Assembly (NCBI GenBank): GCA_004519485.1
Contig: CP038122.1
Location: forward strand, 544,086-608,085
Direction: 5' to 3'
Source of the DNA: Nannochloropsis oceanica
Lineage: Eukaryota > Sar > Eustigmatophyceae > Eustigmatales > Monodopsidaceae
Length of the DNA: 64,000 bases
The notes under the pieces: model-generated
Told to the model about the DNA's origin: nothing
Databases searched by the model: none
Seen by the model: the letters and a program-made list of their open reading frames with translations, nothing else
Made by a program: the position numbers and the translations under genes
Shown here: one piece after another, positions 52,705 to 64,000 of the stretch
Position numbering within the stretch: the stretch's first letter is position 1
Layout of the letters: each line of letters starts with the position of its first letter

Positions 52705-55700
52705 TCATCCCTCTACTTTCATTCCCTCGTCTACGTTTCCCTCCATGCTCTGCTCTTTCCCTTCAATGCCCCTCTCATTATCTCCCTCCCCCCTGCTCTG
52801 CTCTTCCCCCTTACTGCGCTTCTCCTTCTCCCCCCCCTCTCTCCCCTGCATCAGCACTTCCTCCTTCATTGACATGACTGCTGGCAACCGCTTGTTTATG
52901 TTGCTCCTTACTCGCTTGGCCTCCAGCCGGTCCCCATTTCTTTCCTGCTCCTGCTTCTCTGTGCGCGTCACCGCGGGAGCCTCGGCAAGGGCCAGAGCAG
53001 GAGCAGGAGGGAGAGCAGGAAAAGAGGTGGGAGAGGAGACAGGAGACAGGGAGGGAGGGAGCAGAGGAGAAGCGAGCTCGGCAATTGTGGTGGATGCATC
53101 TGTTGCTGCTGTTGTTGCTGCCGTTATTGCTGCTGCTGTTGTTGTTGCTTCTACTGCTCCTGCTATGGCCTCCATCTCTTTATGCTTTCCCCCATCAGCT
53201 GCTGTGACTGGGTGTGAGGGGAGAGATAGAGCGGGTTCAACGACCGTAGGCGCTGCCCCCTCCTCAGTCCCTGCCTCTCTCTCCACCATCATGTCCTCTT
53301 CTCTTGTCTCCTTCATTTCATCTCCTTTCAGTATCACCACAACGGCAGCCGCGGCCGCCGCTGCCGCCTCGCTCTCCTCCTCTCCCTCCATCTCCTCCTC
53401 CTCCCTTTCCTCCTCCTCCATCTCCTCCTCCTCCCTTTCCTCCTCCTCCTCCTCCTCCTCCTCCTCCTCCTCCTCCTCCTCCTCCTCTTCCTCCTCTTTT
53501 CCTTCCCCATCCCTCCCTCCCTCACTGCCTCCCTCCCTTCCTCGATCCTCCCTCAATTGCAACAGGGCAGCAACGGCAGCGGCAGCGGCTGAGGCCCGCC
53601 AGGCCCTTCTGGCTTTGGGAGGGCGGGACGCAAAGAGAGGAGGGGGGAAAGGGGGGAGAGATGCAGCAGCAGTTCCGTTTCCCCTCTCCTTGGTCTCTTC
53701 CTCCGGGTAGCTTACGGGCGGGGCTAAGGCGTAAAACGCGACGTGCTTCTTACTCCTTCCCGCCTGTACCCCACTCTCTGCCCGAGAAGAGGGGGCCGAG
53801 AGGGATGGAGGCAGAGGCCGCAGGGTCTTGCGGAGGAGACCGTCGGCCAGGAGGAGGGAGAGGGCGTCTACGAGTCGGCTCTTGTCCTCGCTCATGGCCA
53901 TACGCACGCTTTCCCAAGAGGGGCAGGAGTACCGACGGGCTTGGACCACTAATGGAAGGAGGGAGGGAGGGAGAAGAGAGAGGGAGGGAGGGAAGGGCGA
54001 ATGAGTTGAAGAAGCGGTGTAGAGCGATGTACACAAGGGAGGGAGGTAGGGAGGACGGAAGGGAATAATGAGGACAGGGAGAAGGGACGAGGGAGGGAGG
54101 GAGAGACCTCCTTACATACCTGCCCAAAGCATTTCCTTTGTCAACCCCCTCTCCAGATGCTGCTGCAGCGGCTGCTGCTGTTGCTGTTGCTGGGCTTCCA
54201 CCAGCACCCCTAAGACGATTCCTCGTTCCATTCCGCTCCGCTCGTGGCTTGACGTGGCCTCCCCCAGCGCTGTCGATGGACCGACGGCCGTCCAGGCCTA
54301 GCACGAGAGGGAGGGCGGGAAGGAGGGAGGAAAGGAGAGGGGGGCGGAGGGTGAGTGTACTCGGTAGTTTTGGTGACTAGAGGGTTCGCGGGAAGGAGGG
54401 AGGAAAGGAGAGGGGGGCGGAGGGTGAGTGTACTCGGTAGTTTTGGTGACTAGAGGGTTCGGCCGTTTCTCTGATCCCTGTGTGTCTCTCCCTCTCCCTC
54501 TTTCCTTACCTCCTTGGCCGCTTTCCCGTACATTCTCCGGGCGCCTTCTAGAAGCCCTTGGGAAGGGAGGGCGGTAAGCGCCGCAAGGCGGGACGAAGGA
54601 GGGGGCTGGAAGAAGGGGGGAAGGGAGGGAGGGAGGGAGGAATGGATGAGAGGAAGGGAGGAAGGGAGGGAGGAATGATGAGTGACTGAGAGCATTTCGG
54701 ACGGGAGAGCAGGGAGATCTAACTGGCCAGGCGGGAGAAGAAGTGTAGGAGGGGTGGGCGAGGAGGTAGGGAGGGGAGGAGAGAGGGAAGGTAGGACGTG
54801 CCGTGCCGCAACATGCGACATACCTCTTCCCGGTGAGGGTTAGGATTCATTAGAATTGAGAGCCACCGCAGCAGACAGACCCAGCGAGCGGGAGGGAGAG
54901 AGGGAGAAAGGAAGGGAGAAAGGAAGGGAGGGAGGGAGAGGAACGTACCTTGTAGCACGCACTGCGGATGAATACGCCCTCCTTCCCGTACGCCTGGTCC
55001 CGCGGGTTGAGCGCCACAAAGGCCGACACGGCCGGGGCCCCCTGACCCTGCGACGAGGACGACGAGCCTCCACGCTCCGCGTATTGGGCTCGGACCCGGC
55101 CTGGGGAGGGAGAGAGGGACGAAGGGAAGGAGATAGGGCGGGAGGGCACGAAGGGGAGGTGAGTCGAGGAAGGAAGATAGATGAGCGTCCGTGCCATCTC
55201 TCCTTGATTCTTTTCCTCCTTTCCTTCCTTCTTCCCTTTGTCGTTCCACCATTGCCGCACGTCATGGCAGACACGCCAAGAGAGTTTGCTTACCACTTGC
55301 AATCCTCGCTCTTACTCCCCCCCCCTCCCTCCCTCCCTCCCTCCCTCCCTCCCTCTCTTTCGCCCGTACCATCGCTGCCAAAGATCATGTCGCGCCAGGA
55401 GAGCTTGTTGGAGGGACGCCCCTGATTAGCCCCGCCCAGGAAATAAGACCCTGGAAAAAGGGAGGGGAAAAGGGAGAGAGGGACGGGTAAGGAGGATCGC
55501 CCGCTGCCATGGACCACGGGACAAGATAGCTTCACCTTCGATCTTCCCATCCCTCCCTCCCTCCCTTCCTTTTCACCTCCTCCTCCGCCCTGGTGCATAT
55601 CCCCTCGAGAGGCAGCAGATAATGCCGAGCTCTCCGTGTACCGCTCTTCCGGCGCATTGCAGTGGTTCCTCTCTCGGTCCCATCGATTCATCTCGCAGTA

Positions 55701-58224
55701 CCTAGGAAGGAAGGGAAGGCGGGGGGAGGGAGAGTCAAGCAAGATGACAAGAGAGAAAGGGGAAAAAAGTGGAGGGAGGGAGGGAAGGCCGGAGAGAGGG
55801 AGGGAGGGAAGGCCGCAGGGAGGGAGGGAGGGAAGGAGGGCATGAGGGTACGCACCACTTGTCCGGCAGGGAATCGGGATTGACCAGGTCGGGCAGCTTC
55901 CTCCACTTGGAGCAGCGCTCGCACTCCACCCACGCTACTTCCTTTGCCTGCATTCAAATAATGGAGGGAAAGGGGAAATGAGAAAAGGATAAAGTGAAAG
56001 AGGTGAGCGGATTATGTATGGGAGGCCGCATAGCTCAAAGCTCCCCTCCCTCCATTCCTCCTTCCCTCCCTCCCTCCCTCCCTCCCTCTTTCCCTCCCTC
56101 CGTCTTCACCTCGTTTCCCCCTTGAGAATCATGCATGTCTGTGCCCCCTCCTCCGCCTCCTCCTCTTCCCCTCCCTGCTGTTGCCACTGCCGCCGTCAGG
56201 TTCCCACGCGAATTGCTCCGACTGCTCCCTCCCTCCCTCCCTCCCTCCTTCCCTTGAGGAGGGGTGCGCCTCCCTCCCTCTCTAGGAGAAGGAAGCAAGC
56301 CCCAGCCGCTGGCATCCCCGGCACTGCCCCGTCCCTTTTTGTGCCCGCTCCCGCCCCCCCCTCCCCCTCCTCCTCCTTTCCCACTTTCTTTCGTATCTCC
56401 AGCAACCCTCCCCCCCGTCATCCCTCCCGCCGCACTTGCTGCTGCTGCGGCCGCCGCGGCCCATTCGAGCTCTTCGTCTTTGCCTCCCTTCGAACCCGAG
56501 GACGAGAACGACGGTATGCCCGACCCTCCTGCTGCGGCTCTTCCTCCTCCACCACCAACGGTCTGGTTCCGGGGAGTCACCAGCACAGGCGGGAGCAGGG
56601 GCACCGCCGAGGACAAGGACGACGGGATGGGGGGAGGAAGGGCGGAGGGCGGAAAGGAAGACAAGGGAAGACACTCCTCCTGGCCCTCGGGCACGGCGCA
56701 CGTGAGGTGGGTGGTGGTCCACGTGGACATGTGGCAGTACCAGGCCTCGGGCAAAGCCGCGGTATCGACAGAGGCAGGGACTCGCCGCCACTTGCCGCAC
56801 CCATCGCAACACACCCATTTCTTGGCCGCAGCCACAGCCGCAGCTGAGGCGGCGACTGCAGCGGCTGCGCTTGCGGAGGAAGGAGGGAGGGGGGGAGGCT
56901 CGTTGCCGTCGAGCGGGCCGACGGGGAGAGTGTAGTGGCCAGGGGCAGGGTCGAGGCCAGGAGGGTTGGAGGGAGGGAAGGCGAAGATTTCGGGGGGGGA
57001 GGAAGAGGGAGGGAGGAGTAACGACTGATTGCTATTGCGAGGCGAGGCCGCACTCTTCTTGCCGATGATGCCCCCAATCGCCCCTCCTCCTGCTTTTCCA
57101 CCTCCTCTTGCTGCTCCTGCTCCTCCTCCTGATCCTCCCACCTTATAACTGTTCTCATTTTCACCCCTGTCCAAGAACTCCTTCGCCGATATGACCGACA
57201 ACTCCGACTTCCCTCCCTCCCTCCCTCCCTCCCTCCCTCCCTCCCCTCCCTTCCCTCCTCCTTTCGGACAAGCGGCTCCTGTTGCCGCCGCCAACGCCTT
57301 GGCCCTCTTTCCCTCCTCCCCTCCACCTCTCCCTCCTCCTCCTCCTCCTCCTCCACCTCGTCCCCCACCTTCCATCTTCCCTCCTGGCTGCTGCTGCGGC
57401 TGCTGCTCCTGCTGCCATTCCTCCTCCGGTGCCTGGCAAGAAGCCCGCGGCAAATCCCAGGTGTTGAGGGAACAGAACCACTGATCAGGAAGGGGTGGAG
57501 GGGCCGAAGGGGGGAGGGGTAGACGCCGCCACTTCTGGCATTCATCACACTGGATCCATGCCACAGAGGAGGTGGAGGCTGTTGCTGCAACAGAGGAGGT
57601 GGAGGTGGAAGGTGTGAGAGATTGCCGGTTAGTAGGGGTCGAGCTGCTTTTTTTGGTTTTCTTTTGGACGGAGAAGGAGTTGTTGGAGGAGGAGGAGGCC
57701 GTGGAAATGACCGAGGAGGCCGACGCGGGGGGAGGAATCCCACCAAACTGCTGCTGGCCACCCGTAGCAGGCGGCAAGGGGAGGAAGGCCGAGGAGGATG
57801 GATCGAGGGAGAGCGGGCGGGGAGAGGGAGTACTGCTTGCCACCTGGGCCGGCGGCTGCTGCTTCTTTTTCTTCTTCCCACCTCCTCCCTCTCCTCCCCC
57901 GTCTCCCGCGCCCGTTCGTAGCTTGGGCGGGGCAGGAGCACATGCATCCTCCCAATCCTCCGCCCCTCCTCCCCCCCCTGTCTCCTTTCCTTTTCCCTGA
58001 ATTCCAAGAACCGACATTTGTTCCTGTTCCTGCTCCTCTTGTTGGGGTGGTGGTGGTGGTGGTGGTGGTGGTGGTTCTTGTTGTCCTCGTTGTCCTTCTC
58101 GTTGTTGTTGCTGCTGCTGCCGCTCGTGTTCCTGCTCCTCTTGTTGGGGTGGTGGTGGTGGTGGTGGTGGTTCTTGTTGTCCTCGTTGTCCTTCTCGTTG
58201 TTGTTGCTGCTGCTGCCGCTCGTG

Positions 58225-58273
<49 letters not shown>

Positions 58274-59409
58274 CTTTCATGATCCTTCCCTTCCTCCTCC
58301 ATCTTTTCCTCCCCCTCGTCCTCCACCTCATCTCTATCAGCCAGGCCCTCCGACAGCGAACGAGAATCCTGTTTCGCGCTCCTCCCTCCCTCTCTCTTTT
58401 CTTGGACCCCATCTTCCCATTTCACCACCCCCGTTGGCATTGAGGGAGCGGGGGAGGGGCGAGCGGGGGAGGGGCGAGCGGGAGAAAGGGAGAGCTTCTC
58501 AGGTGAGGACTCGCTGGAGACAGCCTCGTCTGAATCAATCACCATTTGATCCGAAGGCCTGCTGGTGCTGCTGCCACCAACGCTCCTGCTGCCGTTCCTG
58601 CTATTTATGGCTGCTGCAGCTGCACGGTGAGAGGTGCTGCTGTTGGCTTTGCCGCCAGCTGTCTTGCTCTTCTTCTTCTTAGCGTCTGCTGGGGCTGCTG
58701 TCCTTCCTCCTGATGATCCTCCCTCGTGCTTGACGCTTTCATCCCCGATTATCTCTGTCCGCGGCCGCTTTTTATTCCCACCGTTGAAGATGCTGCTGTA
58801 CGTCGTCGCTCCCCCTGCTGCTGCCACTGCTGCTGGTGCTGGTGCTGGTGCTGCTGCTGCCACAGCCTTCTTTCCTCGCCCCTCCGGAGGGGAAGATGCT
58901 GCCAAGGAGGAGGAGGACGACATCCTCTTACCCCCGATGCTCTTCCGACTGGTCAATTGTAGCTCCCCCGCTTCCGACGTCTCCAATACCACCCCGATGC
59001 TGTCAAGGTCAAAGGCCTCGTCTTCCTCCTCGTCTTCGGCCTCCTCGAACTCGATCCAGCCCTTCCCCTCCAGGTAGTCCACCGCACTCACCGTCCCCGC
59101 CCACCACCCCTCCCTTCCCCCCTTCCTCGACCTAACCCTCGCGCCCACTATGTATCTCAGCCCCTGGGCCCGTCGATACATCCCAGGACTGGGCGGGGCT
59201 ACCATCCCTCTCCCTCCCTCCCTCCCTTCCACTTCCTCCACCTTTGTTTCCTCCCCTTCCTTCGCTGGCTTCTTCGCTGGCTTCCTCTTGGCTCCTGCTG
59301 CTGCTGCTGCTACTACTTCATCTGACGCCCCCGTACGTCGGCCCCGCTCCCCCTCCCCCATCCTTCCCTCACTACTCTCACTCCCTCTTTCCTTTGTCCT
59401 CCCTTCACC

Positions 59410-59454
<45 letters not shown>

Positions 59455-60232
59455 AACCGCATTCTGCTCCCCTTCCTCCTCGTCCGAGTCCTCCAACTCC
59501 TCATTTGCTGAGCCTTCCTCCTCGTCCTGCTCATCATCCTCCTCCCCTGCCTCCGAGGAGGAGGAAGAGGAAGGGGCACTAAGGCTGGAGTCCTCAATGC
59601 TTGCCCCCGAGGAGAGCTTTCGGAGTGGCTGGGTGCCGGTACGTGAGCTACTTATCCCTCCCCCACTGTTCGAGACGCTACCACTGCTGCTGCTCTTGCT
59701 GCTCTTCATCGTCTTCTTGACATTCTCCTTGAACTCCTTCTTGTGCCGTATTTGCTTGCTGCTGCTCAGGCTGCTGCCGCTGGATGCCACACCCTTCTTG
59801 GGGCCCTTGATTCTTCCTTTTCCTTCCCCTCTTTCGCTACAGCTGCTGCTGATGCTGCTGTTGCTACTACTATTGCTGGGCTTGCTCTTGTGACCAGCCT
59901 CCTGAGAAGAGTGGATGGAGGGATAAACGTAAGGGCGTGAATGGATGCGGGGGGGAGAGGGAAGGCGGGACGGTGTCCTGCGAGGGCTTGCTTGCTACCC
60001 CCTTACGATACCCCCGTCACTTCCTACTATCCCTCTATTCCTTCTCTACGTGACTTACTCGTCCCTTCAGCTTCGCAAAGCTCCCTCCCCCTGATCCTCC
60101 TGCTCCTGCTGCCTGTGGTGGTCGCCGCTGTCCCCCACCTGCCCCTTCGCCTGTTCTAGCGGCTGCACCTGTTACCCCTGGTACAGGAACTGCCGTCTCC
60201 AGGGAGGCCTTGATGGCCAGACGGAGGGACAT
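52705..60232 (-). CDS. Large multi-CW zinc-finger chromatin protein
   Basis: A protein of well over 1700 residues with three CW-type zinc fingers, modules that read methylated histone H3 lysine 4 in other proteins. Well-supported exons in transcript order: 60059-60232 (ATG at 60232, MSLRLAIKASLETA), 56110-59901, 55856-55947, 55577-55701, 55370-55450, 54949-55100; phases agree. Further exons toward the 3' end include one ending AARRMYGKAAKE-like at about 54510, one near 54117-54300, and 52705-53950 with a long Glu/Lys tail; their joins are provisional. CW1 (about 57440-57590): WIQCDECQKWRRLP, DQWFC, CQAPEEE. CW2 (about 56675-56825): WVCCDGCGKWRRVP, EAWYC, TCAVPE. CW3 spans two exons (55856-55947 and 55577-55701): WVECERCSKWRKLP, WYCEMNRWD, HCNAPEE. 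Each keeps four Cys and the Trp pair. Before them, at about 59030-59200, a Tudor-like segment reads YIVGARVRSRKG, WWAGTVSAVDYLE. Linkers are Gln-, Pro-, Ser- and Gly-rich. Confidence 0.8.
54315..54460. repeat. Perfect 73-bp tandem duplication
   Basis: 54315-54387 and 54388-54460 are identical, beginning GCGGGAAGGAGGGAGGAAAG and ending in the unique GACTAGAGGGTTC. It lies in an intron of the CW-protein gene. Perfect identity points to a very recent duplication or an assembly artefact. Confidence 0.9.
58034..58270 (-). repeat. In-frame duplicated Gln/Pro block (coding VNTR)
   Basis: On the minus strand the block EHERQQQQQQREGQRGQQE followed by a Pro run and QQEEQ is present twice in tandem, preceded by a longer Gln run. 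Both copies stay in frame in the CW protein. The Pro runs differ in length (8 and 10). Confidence 0.85.
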
Positions 60233-61516
60233 GCTGCTTCTGTCGAAAGATTGGCAGGAAGGGCGGGAGGGGAGGGGATCGACTATGAGGACTATGAGCA
60301 TAGGAAATCAATGATGATGGTGGTGGATGAGGGCACAGCAGAAAACACCCGGCCCCAAAGGATGAACAGCAATCAGCGTGCCGAGAATAAGATGCTGCTG
60401 TAGCCTAGTCTGAGAGGTCTTAAGCAAGAAAATTGCCTCTGGCCCTTGGCATGCATTGCCGTGCTTGTAACCAGCCGCAATGAGATAGAGGGCGCGTTGC
60501 AATAGTGAGGTAGGAACAAATTAATTGATCACAACCCAAAATCAGCCCGCGCCTGGCAACATCCGCGCCCTTCAGATGATGCCACGGCCAATGGTGTGTG
60601 GGAAGATTGGGACTGGAGGGGCAGTGTGAGAGGTTTGTGGCGAAAGGGGCACCCCCATAGCCAAGCAAGAGGCAGCAGCATGTCTGCCAGGCGTCATAAT
60701 TTGGAGGAGCCAGCAGTTAACCAGTGTGCCTTGATGAGCCTAGTTCAATGGACCCGGGGCCACCACATGTCTGGCAACATATATTTAGCTGTGTAATGCG
60801 GAAGGGAAGATGCAGGTGGTCGGGAAAGGCGGGAGTGTGGTGGTTGCGAGAGGGTGGGTGGAGGGGCAAATAAATTGGAAAAGCCAGGCCTGGCTGCATC
60901 TCTGAGATGACGTCCAACGCCTGCTTTCAGAAGAAGTTCTTCGCAAGAACTTTTGCCTGCGGTCTAACATCAGGTTTTCTCAGTTCAGCGCCAAATTGTC
61001 AGAGTGTGACAGTCAGCATAAAAATTCAGCTCTTATGTAGGTTATCCCAGAACGCAGCAGCATGCAGCATGAGCCAGGCATTGTCACGCTCGCCATATCC
61101 TCCGTCGGTCTGCAATATTCATGCGCTTGCCTTCCGCGCTGGCCTTTCCTAACTCCATTCGGTAGACCCTAACCAAAGACACGCTACATAATCGACCTCA
61201 ATCGTACACAGAGGGAGTAACAATCCTAGCTGGGGTTCACATCAAGGGTTTTTTGGTTGTCTTGACACGTTTTCCTCGACATCGAGCGCGCCTCTAGGAA
61301 GCAGTAGACCCCCGGCCTTTGTCGTTCTCCTCATTTGAGTCCCGAGCCTTCATAGAGAGCAATCTTATTTCATAATTTCCAGTCTTATGTGATAATTACC
61401 CGATTCTTGTCAAAGTCCTCATCACCCTTTCTGTCGCTTTTGGCCCTACTCACCCAACCCGTCGTTTTCTACCCTCTCTCGCTCCTTCGCTCAACTTCCT
61501 CCCTCAAGACAGAAAT
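60233..61516. other. Divergent intergenic region
   Basis: Between the starts of the CW-protein gene (-) and the rhomboid-like gene (+). Both promoters should lie here. Short ORFs lack splice or family support. Confidence 0.5.
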
Positions 61517-63046
61517 ATGTCCTCCGGCGGCCCCGCTTCCGCCACGGGGCCTAGCCCTCCCTCGTTATTCACCTCATCGAGAGACTGGTATGCGAATTGG
61601 TGCATGACCACGCCGTTTGTGGCTCGAAGCACGCTGCACTTGCTCTTGGCCCTCTACCTCTTCTCCTGGCTGGTGGACTTGGCGCCTTACGTGAGCAACA
61701 TTCCATACCTGACCATCTACAAGTTTCAACTCTGGCGGCCCTTCCTCTCCCCCTTCTACACGGAGGGGCTGCTCTCAGTGGTATTTCTGTGCCTGTCTTT
61801 GGGGGGAATGGGCGCAACTCTTGAGCAGGTAGGGAAGGAGGGAGGGAGAAAGTGGCCTCGATTAGATGCGATTGTCACTTTTTCTTCTTCTCCTGCGATC
61901 TCTTTTAAATTTCGGCATGTTTCTCACTCCCCGTCCCTTCTACATCGCAGGCGAAAGGCAGTACTTCCTTTTTCTGCTTGATGGCCGTCATCTCCCTCCT
62001 TACCAACTTTCTCTTCCTCCTCGTCTGCCTCCTCCTCTCTCTCGTCATGCCCTCTGCCTTATTCTACTCCGCAGGCTCCTTTTGGATGATCGTCATGGGG
62101 GTCATGACTGGTAGGTGTTCCGGCAGGGAAGGGGAGGTATTGAAGGAAGGAGAGGAAGGCGGCTTGGATGATCGTATCCAGCCAGTCACGGATGATCTCT
62201 GGGGAGGCGAAGTGGGTCATTCATTTCCACCGTGCTGATTCTCCATCCCACCCCTCTTCCCTTGCTTTATCTCACATTTTCCTCCCCGTATCTTTCATCG
62301 TAGTCGATTGCCTTGCCTCCGGTATACCCACCCGCCGGCTCTTCATGCTGCCCTACCATATCCCCTCGCTCTACTTCCCTCTCCTTCTCTTACTCCTCTT
62401 CTCACTCTTCGCTGGCCCTCGTCTCGATCTCGGCCTTGCCGTGGGCGTCGGCTACGGCTGTGCGTGGGGATGGGCTGACGCATTCCTCCCCGCCCTTCCT
62501 TTTCTCACTCGATTGGAGGACGAGGGAGGGAGGGTGGGAGGGTGGTTGGAGAGGAGGGCGGGCTTTGTGAGCGCGGCAACGGCCAGGGGGACGCAGGCAT
62601 GGTTGCCCACAGTGGATCCAGGAGCAGGAGGGGGAGCTGGGGGAGAGCTGGGAGGCGAAGGAGGTGGGGGAGGAGGAGGAGGAGGAGGGAGGGGTTTCGG
62701 AGTCGCGAGAAATCCGCCCACTATTCATAATGGTGGAGGTGGAGGAGGAGGGGCGGCAGTAGGAAAGGCGCTGGGAGGAAGGGGGGGGGAGGTTACCACC
62801 TCGGCATTTCAAGGGAGCGGACAGGCTTTGGGTGGAGGAGGAGGAGGCGGAGGAGGAAGAGGGGGATTTCTCGGAATGGGGGGAGGGAGCAGCAATGCCA
62901 GCAGTGGCAGAAGCAGCAGTACGAAGCCGAGCAACCCTAAAGACCTGGCAGCGGCGAGGGCCGCAAAGTTTGGAGCACCAAATGGACCCATGGCTCCGGC
63001 CTCCAATGAAAGTGAGGAGGAGACGGCCACGCTATTGCAGCGGTAG
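61517..63046 (+). CDS. Rhomboid-like multi-span membrane protein, probably not catalytic
   Basis: Three exons in phase: 61517-61828, 61951-62110, 62304-63046 (about 404 residues). About six hydrophobic helices occupy the first 240 residues, e.g. STLHLLLALYLFSWLVDL, then IYKFQLWRPFLSPFYTEGLL, GGMGATLEQAKGSTSFFCLM, and LLTNFLFLLVCLLLSLVMP. The K.QLWR...SPF motif and G..LE...GS are rhomboid-superfamily hallmarks (also Derlins and UBAC2-like pseudoproteases). The GxSG serine motif is not seen; the corresponding region reads YSAGSFWMIVMG. No clear catalytic His is seen, so a pseudoprotease is more likely. Family members of this kind act in ER quality control or Golgi trafficking. The C-terminal 150 residues are Gly-rich and end in an acidic stretch. 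It is the last gene before the telomere. Confidence 0.75.
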
Positions 63047-63703
63047 AAAGTGAGGAAGGGATGGGAGAAGGCAACTGAAAATGTGGGGATTAAAGCCGGG
63101 AATAAAGAAATGACATGTGTAGGCGGCTTTCACACTCCCGTGTCGCCTAGGATGACTTTACGGGAAACGGGATGGGGGAAGGATGAGAAAGGGAGCGTGG
63201 CAAAAGTGGGGAGTGATCACGAACAGCCGTAGCATGCGCAGCAACACGCAAACTGATCATGGTCTTCACCACTACCAGCTGTGAAAACATCATCAGCATC
63301 CGGAGCTCCATCATCTCAGTGACGACCGCCGTCTTCCCCTCCTCGTCCACCACCACTACCACCAGTTCCTCGATATTCCACAGGCTTGCAAGATGCAGGC
63401 ATTGCTTCGCACCGAGGATTTTTCAAGTAAAGATGCACGAAGGTATGGAGGCAATGGGTACGTGAGATACACTAGCTGGTTCCATTTCATGGAAGCCAAG
63501 GATTCTACGGCGAGCCTGTCACCCAATAAATCTAAATAAAATCAAGAAATATCGGTGACTTTGTACCTCAGAACCAGTTTTTGGTGTGCCTGCAAATACA
63601 GAGAATGAAGTAACGTGTGGTTTCTTTCATCTAATGCTATAATCCCCTATAATCTTACCACTCTATAACCATATATATCATCCTATATTCTTATGATCTT
63701 CTG
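63047..63703. other. Short subtelomere without supported gene
   Basis: Only about 650 bases separate the last stop codon from the telomere. The sequence is unique-looking, with AT-rich DNA and near-repeats such as CTATAATC.. and CTATAACC in the last 80 bases. No subtelomeric repeat family is visible within this span. Confidence 0.6.
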
Positions 63704-64000
63704 TTAGGGTTAGGGTTAGGGTTAGGGTTAGGGTTAGGGTTAGGGTTAGGGTTAGGGTTAGGGTTAGGGTTAGGGTTAGGGTTAGGGTTAGGGTTAGGGT
63801 TAGGGTTAGGGTTAGGGTTAGGGTTAGGGTTAGGGTTAGGGTTAGGGTTAGGGTTAGGGTTAGGGTTAGGGTTAGGGTTAGGGTTAGGGTTAGGGTTAGG
63901 TTAGGGTTAGGGTTAGGGTTAGGGTTAGGGTTTAGGTTAGGGTTAGGGTTAGGGTTAGGGTTAGGGTTAGGGTTAGGGTTAGGGTTAGGGTTAGGGTTAG
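63704..64000 (+). repeat. Telomere, (TTAGGG)n
   Basis: About 49 head-to-tail TTAGGG units run to the window end with the G-rich strand 5'->3' outward, the polarity of a right chromosome end. At least two variant units occur near 63900 (TTAGG) and 63931 (TTTAGG). Confidence 0.99.

Noticed and set aside
56014-59893. Long plus-strand ORFs opposite the CW-protein exon (e.g. 57798-58682, 59150-59893)
   Set aside because: The minus strand encodes clear CW fingers with consistent splicing; the plus frames are Leu/Val/Ser shadow translations of CAG, GGA and similar repeats.

Overview
This window is the right end of a nuclear chromosome from an intron-rich eukaryotic alga. The last ~300 bases are TTAGGG telomere repeats with the G-rich strand running towards the terminus. 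Genes are compact. Nearly every intron is GT-AG and carries long (CCCT)n runs before the acceptor and often (GGGA)n runs after the donor. That intron style, the TTAGGG telomere, the dense gene packing and the Ser/Gln/Gly-rich protein inserts suggest a stramenopile alga, most likely a eustigmatophyte of the Nannochloropsis/Microchloropsis type. This assignment is from memory of such genomes, not from a search. A run of 100 Ns (21119-21218) marks an assembly gap.

Layout, left to right: 1-2270 (-) partial low-complexity unknown gene; 5116-7313 (+) mitochondrial ribosomal protein uL4; 8053-12845 (+) NHE-type Na+/H+ exchanger (18 exons); 13207-13806 (+) weak unknown ORF; 14344-17130 (+) FEN1/XPG-type (asteroid-like) nuclease interrupted by one in-frame TGA; 18178-21085+ (-) BET-type bromodomain/NET protein running into the gap; 22538-25184 (+) CCR4/nocturnin-type phosphatase-fold nuclease; 26844-29730 (-) F-box protein; 29853-30135 (-) possible two-exon micro-gene; 30908-33781 (-) TPR protein with one membrane span; 33983-40334 (+) modular calpain; 41084-45350 (+) Spinster-like MFS transporter; 47101-51184 (+) pepsin/cathepsin-D-like aspartic protease; 52705-60232 (-) large protein with three CW zinc fingers; 61517-63046 (+) rhomboid-like membrane protein; 63704-64000 telomere. 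For most multi-exon genes I checked that exon lengths and splice phases are consistent.

The most interesting locus is the calpain. Joining 22 exons gives a protein of about 1085 residues with the complete Cys/His/Asn calpain triad. It also carries a UBM-like ubiquitin-binding motif, two SUMO-interacting-motif-like acidic/hydrophobic patches, a GRF zinc finger (a single-stranded-nucleic-acid-binding module of DNA repair proteins) placed just before the catalytic core, and a textbook PCNA-interacting (PIP) box between the catalytic His and Asn. This is the logic of the DNA-protein-crosslink proteases SPRTN and Wss1, built on an unrelated cysteine protease. I propose it as a candidate replication-coupled calpain.

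The second theme is intron architecture: complementary GGGA and CCCT tracts at opposite ends of the same introns could fold each intron into a hairpin. The same repeats appear to have driven exon-fragment duplications inside introns of the Na+/H+ exchanger. Chromatin and RNA functions recur among the other genes (BET, CW, CCR4, XPG), but nothing indicates that they form one pathway.
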